Assembly (NCBI RefSeq): GCF_014196745.1
Contig: NZ_JACIEH010000001.1
Span: 1,302,001-1,366,000 of the forward strand
Direction: 5' to 3'
Source of the DNA: Sphingomonas kyeonggiensis
GTDB taxonomy: Bacteria; Pseudomonadota; Alphaproteobacteria; Sphingomonadales; Sphingomonadaceae
DNA length: 64,000 nt
This document shows positions 1 to 6,741 of this stretch, in pieces. Position 1 is the stretch's first letter. Every line of letters begins with the position of its first letter. The notes beneath the pieces are model-generated. The model did no database searches. It saw nothing but the letters and a program-made list of their open reading frames with translations, and was not told the DNA's origin. The translations under genes were made by a program, and so were the position numbers.

Positions 1-2498
1 ACATCCGCGCGCTCAACCAGGTCGCGCCGTCGCTGCTGGTATCCTCTACCGGCAGCGATGCCAACACCTCGGCCCGTATCCGCGGCGTCGGCACGGTGGG
101 CGACAATCCGGGCCTCGAAAGCTCGGTCGCGACCTTCATCGACGGCGTCTATCGCTCGCGCACCGGCCTTGGCCTCAACGATCTCGGCGAGATCGAGCGC
201 ATCGAAGTGCTGCGCGGCCCGCAGGGCACGCTGGGCGGGCGCAACGCCTCGGCCGGCATGCTCAGCGTCACCACCAAGGGGCCGCAGTTCACCTTTGGCG
301 GCATGGCCGAGGCGACCTATGGCAATTACGACGCCTGGCGCCTGCAGGGCGCGGTGACCGGACCGCTTTCCGAGCAGGTCGCGTTCCGCCTCGACGGGCT
401 CTATTCGAAGCGCAACGGCTTCTACAACGACGTCAATACCGGCCGCGACATCAACAATCGTGATCGCTATCTCGTCCGCGGCCAGCTGCTGTTCCAACCG
501 AGCGCGGACATCTCGGTCCGGCTGATCGGCGACTACAGTTACCGCAAGGAAGATTGCTGCGCCGCCGTCTATGCGACGGCCGACGTGTCGCCGACCAATG
601 TCGGGCTGATCGCGCCGGGCACGCCGGTGGCGACGGTGCTGACCGGGATCACCGGCACCACCTTCGGTCAGTATTTCCCGGCCTATAACAACGCCTATTC
701 GCGCCGCATCGCGACCAGCGCCAACCGCTCCTACACCGGCAAGACCAAGGACTGGGGCTTCTCGGGCGAAGTGAACTGGAACCTGGGCAGCGTCGAGCTG
801 ACCTCGATCACCGCCTATCGCGACTATGACAACACCCAGGCGGCCGATGCGGATTATGGCCTGGCCGACATCCTCTATTTCGGCCCCAAGAGCGGTCGCC
901 ACTTCAAGACCTTCACCCAGGAACTGCGCTTCCATGGTGAAGCTCTGGACGGCAAGCTCGACTGGCTGGTCGGCGGCTATTACGCGCACGAGGACCTCGA
1001 CACCAAGAGCGAGCTCAAGTTCGGCAACGACTATGGCCGCTTCGCCGCGTGCCGTGTGGTCTATGGCTCGTTCAGCGCCTTCTACAATCCGAACAATGTC
1101 GGCTGCCTGACGCCGACCGGCGTTGCGGTGCTGAGCAACACGCTCGGGCCGCTGGGCGCGGCGGGATCGGCGATGGTGCAGGGCCTGCAGCGGCTCGACA
1201 CGGTACGCAATGTCGGCGACGACACGTCGAACTTCGACCAGACCAGCTCGAACTTCGCGTTCTTCACCCACAATATCTTCCACGTGGCCAAGGGCTTGGA
1301 TCTCACGGTGGGCCTGCGCTACACCAACGAGACCAAGAAGCTGAACGCCAACTTCAACAACACCAACACGGTGTGCCCGGTGCAGCAGGCCAACCTGCTG
1401 CCCTATATGGGTGTGGCGGCACTGGCCCCGCTGGCCGGCGGCATCATCACGCTGAGCTGCCAGGGCGGATCGTCCTCGGCGCTCAACGCGCTGACGCTCA
1501 ACGACACCCGCAAGGAGAACAAGTTCACCGGCACGGCGATCCTGTCGTACAAGCCGAGCGACGACGTGATGGTCTATGCGAGCTATTCGCGCGGCTACAA
1601 GGCGGGCGGCTTCAACCTCGATCGCTCGGCCTTCAAGAACCCGAACGCGGCCCAGCCGCTGCCGATCTTCCCGATCAGCCTGGCCAATGCCGGCTATTAT
1701 GCCGATGTGCTCCAGTTCGACGAGGAGACGGTGAACGCCTATGAGGCGGGCATGAAGTACTCGGGGAAGGGCTTCAACCTGAACGTCGCCGGCTTCCGTC
1801 AGGAATTCAGCAACTTCCAGCTGAACACCTTCAACGGCACGGTCTACCTCGTCCAGAACATCAATGGCTGCAAGACGAGCCTGAACGGCGGCGATCGCGA
1901 CCTGAGCGCGACCACCGGCGTCTGCCCGTCGGGCCAGACCAAGCCGGGCGTGGTGTCGACCGGCTTCGAAGTCGAAATGGGCCTGTCGCCGGTGCGCGAC
2001 CTGAACTTCAACTTCGGCGCGACCTACGCCAAGACCAAATATGCCAACAACCTGGTGGGTTCGAAGACGGGTGCGCCGCTCGATCCTGCGCTGCGGGTGC
2101 TGCCGGGCAAGCTGCTCTCCAACGCGCCGGAATGGGTGGTGACCGGTTCGGCTGCCTGGACGCCGTCGCTCGGCGGGTCGCTGCGCGGCCTGTTCTATGT
2201 CGATGCCCGCGTGGCCGACGACTACAACACCGGCTCGGACCTGTTCCCGCAAAAGGCGCAGGACAGCTTCGTGGTGGTGAACGGCCGTATCGGCATCAGC
2301 GGCGACGAGCAGAAATGGGCGCTGGAGTTCTGGGTGCAGAACGCCACCAAGGCCAATTACATGCAGGTCGGCTTCAACTCGCCGTTCCAGGCGGTGAGCA
2401 CCACGCCGACGCCGGGCTATCCGGGCGGTTCGCAGATCTTCTCGGCCTTTCTCGCCGAACCAAGGACCTATGGCATCACGCTACGCTCGCGTTTCTGA
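1..2498 (+). CDS. TonB-dependent outer-membrane receptor, 5' end cut off by window edge
   Basis: Outer-membrane beta-barrel receptor that imports a ligand using TonB-ExbBD energy. The frame is open from base 3 and about 831 residues are visible; start, signal peptide and TonB box lie before the window. The first ~80 residues are the end of the plug domain (RIRGVGT, FIDGVYR, then the plug signature EVLRGPQGTLGGRN). The rest is barrel, ending in RSRF, the C-terminal aromatic that marks outer-membrane proteins. The size and several Cys-containing extracellular loops fit the large receptors abundant in sphingomonads. The substrate cannot be told from sequence. A strong terminator follows 22 bases after the stop, so the gene ends its transcription unit. 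Confidence 0.93.
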   Translation, partial: IRALNQVAPSLLVSSTGSDANTSARIRGVGTVGDNPGLESSVATFIDGVYRSRTGLGLNDLGEIERIEVLRGPQGTLGGRNASAGMLSVTTKGPQFTFGGMAEATYGNYDAWRLQGAVTGPLSEQVAFRLDGLYSKRNGFYNDVNTGRDINNRDRYLVRGQLLFQPSADISVRLIGDYSYRKEDCCAAVYATADVSPTNVGLIAPGTPVATVLTGITGTTFGQYFPAYNNAYSRRIATSANRSYTGKTKDWGFSGEVNWNLGSVELTSITAYRDYDNTQAADADYGLADILYFGPKSGRHFKTFTQELRFHGEALDGKLDWLVGGYYAHEDLDTKSELKFGNDYGRFAACRVVYGSFSAFYNPNNVGCLTPTGVAVLSNTLGPLGAAGSAMVQGLQRLDTVRNVGDDTSNFDQTSSNFAFFTHNIFHVAKGLDLTVGLRYTNETKKLNANFNNTNTVCPVQQANLLPYMGVAALAPLAGGIITLSCQGGSSSALNALTLNDTRKENKFTGTAILSYKPSDDVMVYASYSRGYKAGGFNLDRSAFKNPNAAQPLPIFPISLANAGYYADVLQFDEETVNAYEAGMKYSGKGFNLNVAGFRQEFSNFQLNTFNGTVYLVQNINGCKTSLNGGDRDLSATTGVCPSGQTKPGVVSTGFEVEMGLSPVRDLNFNFGATYAKTKYANNLVGSKTGAPLDPALRVLPGKLLSNAPEWVVTGSAAWTPSLGGSLRGLFYVDARVADDYNTGSDLFPQKAQDSFVVVNGRIGISGDEQKWALEFWVQNATKANYMQVGFNSPFQAVSTTPTPGYPGGSQIFSAFLAEPRTYGITLRSRF

Positions 2499-2520
2499 AT
2501 CCCTGGGGAAGGGGTGTGGG

Positions 2521-2558
2521 ACGGGCCCGCGGAGAAATCCGCGGGTCCGTTTCATTTT
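2521..2558 (+). terminator. Rho-independent terminator of the TonB receptor gene
   Basis: A 13-bp stem (ACGGGCCCGCGGA pairing with TCCGCGGGTCCGT, one G-T wobble) closed by a GAAA tetraloop and followed by TTTCATTTT. It lies just after the receptor stop and before the next gene. Confidence 0.85.
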
Positions 2559-2606
2559 CAGACGGCGTTCAGGGCGGCGGGCCGAGAAGGCGGCATCGAT
2601 TTGGAG

Positions 2607-2987
2607 ATGCCCATGCGTTCGTTCCTGCTGCCTGCCTTTGGTTTTCTCGCGCTGGCCGCGCCGGCTTCTGCCTTAGCGCAGGATGCGGCCCTGGCTGCGC
2701 CCGGGTGCGGGGTTCGCGTCGAGTTCGCCAGCTATGCGATGGGGATCGACCGCGCGGCCTTTGACCGGGTGCAGACGCTGCTCAAGCGCGATCGCGGCGT
2801 GCGCGGGGTGGAGGTGCAGCGCTGGGGCCGGGAAGGCGAGACCAATCTGTGCGTGCAGCTGCGCCGGCCGAGTGAGGCGCGGCGCGTGTTCGGGCGCGTG
2901 AAGGCGGTGCTGCCGGCCAAGCCGCGCGGGCCGATCAAGGTCGAAGCCCGGGGTGGACTGCGGTTCGAGACACCGCGGGCGCGGTAA
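2607..2987 (+). CDS. Small exported protein of unknown function
   Basis: A 126-residue protein with a clear signal peptide: basic MPMRS, a hydrophobic core (FLLPAFGFLALAAPASA) and a likely cleavage at ALA-Q around residue 24. The mature part is basic and has two cysteines (Cys34 and Cys82) that could form one disulfide in the periplasm. No family is recognised. The ATG at 2607 is chosen because it starts the signal peptide and lies downstream of the terminator at 2521-2558; a second ATG at 2613 is also possible. A longer upstream reading (from 2514) would run through the terminator and is unlikely. Confidence 0.7.
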   Translation: MPMRSFLLPAFGFLALAAPASALAQDAALAAPGCGVRVEFASYAMGIDRAAFDRVQTLLKRDRGVRGVEVQRWGREGETNLCVQLRRPSEARRVFGRVKAVLPAKPRGPIKVEARGGLRFETPRAR

Positions 2988-3001
2988 TCCTGATCGGCGT
3001 C

Positions 3002-3047
3002 AATCGTGCAATATCGTGCGATTTGACTCGCGCAATCATGCACGATA
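3002..3047 (+). promoter_or_regulatory. Candidate operator of the DeoR regulator
   Basis: Three copies of an ATCGTGC-type unit: ATCGTGCA at 3003, ATCGTGCG at 3013, and the inverted TGCACGAT at 3039-3046. They surround and overlap the promoter of the downstream DeoR gene, as expected for autorepression. The repeats are seen directly; binding is inferred. Confidence 0.45.
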
Positions 3048-3051
3048 ATGC
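3023..3051 (+). promoter_or_regulatory. Sigma70-type promoter of the DeoR gene (leaderless start likely)
   Basis: A -35 box TTGACT (3023-3028), a 17-base spacer and a -10 box TAATGC (3046-3051). Transcription would begin about 7 bases later, at or next to the ATG at 3058. No Shine-Dalgarno sequence precedes that ATG, so a leaderless mRNA is the simplest reading. Confidence 0.6.
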
Positions 3052-3057
3052 CGATTC

Positions 3058-3831
3058 ATGACTGTTGATCTTCCCAATGCCCGTCGAGAAGTGATCGCCG
3101 GGCGCCTCGCTGACGGCCAGCCGGTTTCGGCCGGTGCGCTGGCCGCCGAATTCGATGTCTCGGAGGATGCGATCCGCCGCGACCTGCGCGCGCTCGCCGC
3201 CGAGGGGCGCTGCCGCCGCGTCTATGGCGGGGCGCTGCCGATCTCGCCGCTCTCGGTGCCGATGGCGGCGCGGATCGAGGGCGACCAGGGGCCCAAGCGG
3301 GCTCTCGCCCGTGCGGCGGCGACGACGATCCGGCCGGGCGAATTCCTGTTCCTCGATGCCGGCAGCACCAACCTCGCGCTGGTCGACTTCCTGCCTGAGG
3401 ATGCGGACCTGACCGTCGCGACCAATTCGGTCTACATCGCTGCGGCAGTACTTCGCCGGCAGGACCTGCGGCTGATCCTGCTGGGCGGCGAGGCGGACCC
3501 GATCATCGGCGGCTGCGTCGATGCGGTCGCCGTGCAGGCGCTGGTGCAGATGCGGTTCGACCGGGCGTTCCTCGGCGCCTGCTCAGTCTCCGACGACGGG
3601 GTGGGGGGCGCACGGCTCGACGATGCGACCTTCAAGCGCGCGGCGATCGCCAGCGCGCGGCGGACGGTGGTGCTGGTCACCAACGACAAGCTCGGCCGGG
3701 AGGCGCCGCACCGGGTCGCGGGGCTCGGCCAGATCGACCTGCTGGTCATCGAGGCCAGTGCGGACGAGGCGCGGCGCGCTGCGCTCGATGCCGCGGGATG
3801 CGGCGCCATCCTGATCGCCGAACCCGCCTGA
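3058..3831 (+). CDS. DeoR family transcriptional regulator
   Basis: A 257-residue cytoplasmic repressor of the DeoR/GlpR type. The N-terminal winged helix-turn-helix spans about residues 8-60 (VSAGALAAEFDVSEDAIRRD is the HTH core). The C-terminal DeoRC effector domain carries the phosphosugar-pocket signature LDAGSTN near residue 98 and ATNSVYIA near 121. Members usually sense phosphorylated sugars or related metabolites; the effector here is unknown. An MFS transporter gene follows by 17 bases and is the obvious co-transcribed target. A promoter with overlapping repeats sits directly upstream. Confidence 0.9.
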   Translation: MTVDLPNARREVIAGRLADGQPVSAGALAAEFDVSEDAIRRDLRALAAEGRCRRVYGGALPISPLSVPMAARIEGDQGPKRALARAAATTIRPGEFLFLDAGSTNLALVDFLPEDADLTVATNSVYIAAAVLRRQDLRLILLGGEADPIIGGCVDAVAVQALVQMRFDRAFLGACSVSDDGVGGARLDDATFKRAAIASARRTVVLVTNDKLGREAPHRVAGLGQIDLLVIEASADEARRAALDAAGCGAILIAEPA

Positions 3832-3848
3832 ACCGCCCGGAGCATCGC

Positions 3849-4994
3849 ATGATTTCCGCCAACCGTTCGGCCACGAGGCTGGCCACCCGTCTCTCGTTCC
3901 TCGTCGCCGGCTTCGGGATCGCCTGTTGGGCGCCGCTGGTGCCCTTTGCCAAGGAGCGGCTGCAGATCGATTCCGCGATGCTGGGCCTGTTGCTACTCTG
4001 CATCGGCATCGGCTCGATCCTGGCAATGGTGGCGACCAGCCCGCTGACCGCGCGCTACGGCGGCAAGCCAGTGATCGTGACGAGCGGCATCGCCCTGGCC
4101 GTGGTCCTGCCGCTGCTGACCATCGCGGCGACGCCGCTGACCCTAGGCCTGGCGTTGCTGCTGTTCGGCGCGGCGCTCGGCTCGCTCGACGTGGCGATGA
4201 ACGTGCACGCGGTCGAAGTGGACCGTGCGGCGGATAAGCCGGTCCTGTCCGGCTTCCATGCCCAGTTCAGCATCGGCGGTTTTGCCGGAGCCGGGCTGAT
4301 GACGATCTTCCTGTCGCTCAAGATCAGCGCGCTCACGGGCAGCCTGATCTGCGCGGCGATGATGCTGGTGGCAATGTTGATTGCCGCGCCGCGTCTGTTG
4401 CCGTCGGTTAAGGCCGAGGACGCGCCGCTGTTCGTGCGGCCGCACGGCATCGTGCTGCTGCTGGCGCTGCTCGCCATGATCACTTTCCTGGCCGAAGGCG
4501 CGGTGCTCGACTGGAGCGCGCTGCTGATCACACAGACGGGCATGGTCGGCGCGTCGCAGGGCGGGATCGGCTATATCCTGTTTGCGATCGCCATGACGGT
4601 CGGGCGGCTGCTCGGCGACCGGCTGACGGCGTGGCTGGGCGACCATCGGACCCTGGTGGGCGGCGGCATCGTCGCGGTGGTGGGCTTCGTGGTGCTGCTG
4701 AGCGTGCCCGTCGCGCCGATCGCGCTCGCCGGCTTCCTGCTGATCGGCCTAGGAGCATCGAACATCGTGCCGGTGCTGTTCCGCCTTGCCGGGGCGCAGA
4801 CGCACATGCCGCCGGCGCTGGCGATCGGCGCGATCACGACGCTGGGCTATGCGGGTATCCTGGCGGGCCCGGCCGGGATCGGTGTCGTTGCCCAGGCCGT
4901 GGGGCTGCGCACGGCCTTCTGGATGCTCGCCGGTATGCTGCTGCTGGTGCCGCTCACCGCGCGACGAGCGACCAGGGCAGCGGGCGAGGACTGA
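3849..4994 (+). CDS. MFS transporter, YbjJ-like
   Basis: A 381-residue inner-membrane major facilitator protein with about 12 hydrophobic segments. The SLDVAMNVHAVEVDRAA region followed by SGFHAQFSIGGFAGAG resembles the YbjJ-type MFS subgroup, whose substrates are mostly unassigned. The ATG at 3849 is chosen because GGAG lies 6 bases upstream; the frame is open further upstream but overlaps the DeoR gene. Its position 17 bases after a DeoR-family repressor suggests import or export of a sugar-like compound controlled by that repressor. Confidence 0.88.
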   Translation: MISANRSATRLATRLSFLVAGFGIACWAPLVPFAKERLQIDSAMLGLLLLCIGIGSILAMVATSPLTARYGGKPVIVTSGIALAVVLPLLTIAATPLTLGLALLLFGAALGSLDVAMNVHAVEVDRAADKPVLSGFHAQFSIGGFAGAGLMTIFLSLKISALTGSLICAAMMLVAMLIAAPRLLPSVKAEDAPLFVRPHGIVLLLALLAMITFLAEGAVLDWSALLITQTGMVGASQGGIGYILFAIAMTVGRLLGDRLTAWLGDHRTLVGGGIVAVVGFVVLLSVPVAPIALAGFLLIGLGASNIVPVLFRLAGAQTHMPPALAIGAITTLGYAGILAGPAGIGVVAQAVGLRTAFWMLAGMLLLVPLTARRATRAAGED

Positions 4995-5014
4995 GCGAGC
5001 CGTGCTGCTCCGCC

Positions 5015-5038
5015 GGGCGCCGGGAAGCGCCGGCGCCC
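5015..5038. terminator. GC-rich hairpin between convergent genes
   Basis: A perfect 9-bp stem (GGGCGCCGG with CCGGCGCCC) and a 6-base loop in the 56-base gap between the MFS gene and the minus-strand gene ending at 5051. No T-run follows on either strand, so it may work only as a transcript end or a Rho-linked terminator. Confidence 0.45.
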
Positions 5039-5050
5039 CCGCCCATGGCG

Positions 5051-6136
5051 TCAGTTGCGGATCAGCTGGATGTCTAGCGAGTACTGGATCTCGTCGAACG
5101 CATCGACCTTGTCGTCCCAGTTCTGCGTGATCGAGCCGTGCAGCCCGCCAAAGCTGCTGGGGTAAACCGTCACATCGTCCATCGTGTGGTCGCCGACATG
5201 CAGGCGGAGGGTGAGCGAGGTGTTGAACTTCGCGATCAGGCCGACCGTCCAGGTGCTGAAGGTCGTGTCCTCCTGCGCCTCGCACATCTGATAGCCGTCC
5301 CAGGCAGGGTAGCGGTAGAGCGTGCTGTCGTCGCCGTCCGCGTAGAACTCGAAATAGATCGTGTCGTAATTGTCCTTCGAGTTGATGCAGGTCATCGTGA
5401 TGAGCTGGGCGAGGTAGGTCGCGTCGCCCGGCTGGTAGATCGGGGCGCGGCCCATCTCCATCTCGAAGAAATAGAAGTCGGTATTCTCCATCCCGTCGTC
5501 GATGCCCAGATCCACGCCGACAAAGACCAGAGCGAGTTCGTCGTCGTGGAGGAATGCGGCTTCGGTGACCCCGGTGCCGTCATCGATATCGACTTCCTCG
5601 CCGACATAGATGCCATCCAGATCGCCGACCTTCTCCTTCCAGAAGCCGACACAGACATCGCCCTCGACACCGGCGTCGATCCCCGCGTCGAAGGCGCCGC
5701 CGACATAGAGACCGGACTTGAGATCGGTGTCGATCACGTAGCCGATGCTGCCGCTGAGCCCGAGGATCAGCACCGCCTGGGCCATCAGCCCGAGCGAGAT
5801 CGACTGGGGCAAGAAATCCTCGGTGTCGATTTCCAGCACTTCCGGCTGGCGCATCGCCTGGAGCAGCGATGCGAAATGCGGCCCCTCCAGCGCGTTCTGG
5901 AAGCGGATGTGCAGATCGGCGAGGCTCAGCTGCGGGAGCGCCGCCATCAGCTCGGCATGGTCGGGCGAGGCGCGATAGGCGGCCAGCGCCTTCTCGGCGG
6001 CATCGCGGAGCCCCTGCGGGAGCCGTTTTCCCGACTTGTTCGACAAGGGGCCGTCGCGCCGTTCGAGCGTTGGCTTTTCGAACCCGAAATGCTCCGCTGC
6101 CGCGGCGAGATCCTTCTGAAGCTGGGTATCGGTCAT
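5051..6136 (-). CDS. Orphan acidic multidomain protein, function unknown
   Basis: A 361-residue protein that I do not recognise. Three parts can be seen. Residues 1-105 are alpha-helical and charged. Residues 112-235 are Gly/Asp-rich and predicted beta (SISLGLMAQAVLILGLSGS, then repeating G-x-x-V/D patterns with many Asp). Residues 238-361 form a beta-rich domain containing ITMTCINSKDNYD, a YADGDD turn and RYP. That last domain resembles the whole of the 121-residue protein encoded just upstream. There is no signal peptide. The ATG at 6136 follows AAGGGTGG; the open frame continues upstream through the neighbouring gene and is rejected there. The gap to the upstream gene is 28 bases, so the two are probably one operon. 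Base composition is visibly less GC-rich than neighbours. Confidence 0.7.
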   Translation of the reverse strand: MTDTQLQKDLAAAAEHFGFEKPTLERRDGPLSNKSGKRLPQGLRDAAEKALAAYRASPDHAELMAALPQLSLADLHIRFQNALEGPHFASLLQAMRQPEVLEIDTEDFLPQSISLGLMAQAVLILGLSGSIGYVIDTDLKSGLYVGGAFDAGIDAGVEGDVCVGFWKEKVGDLDGIYVGEEVDIDDGTGVTEAAFLHDDELALVFVGVDLGIDDGMENTDFYFFEMEMGRAPIYQPGDATYLAQLITMTCINSKDNYDTIYFEFYADGDDSTLYRYPAWDGYQMCEAQEDTTFSTWTVGLIAKFNTSLTLRLHVGDHTMDDVTVYPSSFGGLHGSITQNWDDKVDAFDEIQYSLDIQLIRN

Positions 6137-6164
6137 GGGACCACCCTTGGCTGCGCCGAAGCGA

Positions 6165-6530
6165 TTACTGGGAGATGGAGGTGGTGAAGGTGTATTCGGC
6201 GCCGTTGTGATTATACTTGGTGAAGGGGGTGTGGTCGCCGACGGTGGATCCCGCGCCAATGCTGATGTTGAAGAGATAATCCGGCGAATCCAGGCTCTTG
6301 AAGAGGAAGGAATCGCGGTCCCAAGCGGTGACGACCACGCCATAGCTATAGTCGATGACATAGCCGCCGTCGGGCAGGGTCATCTCGTCGCCAGCGCCCA
6401 TGCTGACGGTGCCCGCGACCGGATAGCGCATGGGCACGCCGCCATCGGCCTGGATGAGCAGGAACAGATCATCGTCCTGGATCCCCGAGCAGGGATTGTC
6501 GCAGGTGATGTTGGTGATCGTCAGCTTCAT
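6165..6530 (-). CDS. Orphan small beta-rich protein, partner of the preceding entry
   Basis: A 121-residue acidic protein of unknown family. It shows MKLTITNITC, an aspartate cluster QDDD, an ADGG turn and MRYP. These match in order the ITMTC...YADGD...RYP region of the last 120 residues of the 361-residue neighbour, so both probably carry the same fold (possibly a C2-like or jelly-roll beta sandwich; this is a guess). It has two early cysteines (Cys10, Cys14) and no signal peptide. The ATG at 6530 has a strong Shine-Dalgarno, GGGGGAG, 6 bases upstream. As first gene of a two-gene unit it could be made in excess over its larger partner. Confidence 0.7.
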   Translation of the reverse strand: MKLTITNITCDNPCSGIQDDDLFLLIQADGGVPMRYPVAGTVSMGAGDEMTLPDGGYVIDYSYGVVVTAWDRDSFLFKSLDSPDYLFNISIGAGSTVGDHTPFTKYNHNGAEYTFTTSISQ

Positions 6531-6642
6531 GACATGCTCCCCCGGGCGTGGAGCCGAGCATATTGGCAGTTGCATGTCCGTGAAGTTTCAATCGGCGCGA
6601 TCGAACGAGTATCGAGACCGTTCCGGACCAAATTACCGAGCT

Positions 6643-6664
6643 ATTGCGACTAACTTGCATTAGT
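6643..6664 (+). promoter_or_regulatory. Candidate Fur-type site upstream of the siderophore receptor
   Basis: ATTGCGACTAACTTGCA (6643-6659) overlaps the inverted repeat ACTAA-N6-TTAGT (6649-6664), about 80 bases before the receptor ATG. It aligns with ATTGCGAGTGATTCTCA upstream of the nuo operon. Iron-controlled receptors in this group usually have such sites; identity as a Fur box is inferred. Confidence 0.4.
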
Positions 6665-6741
6665 AGCCCCGCGCTGCTAGCCGCACCCCCGATCAAGCCG
6701 TTCCGCCTGAGAGCGGCGCCAATTCGGGGGTTCCCAACATC

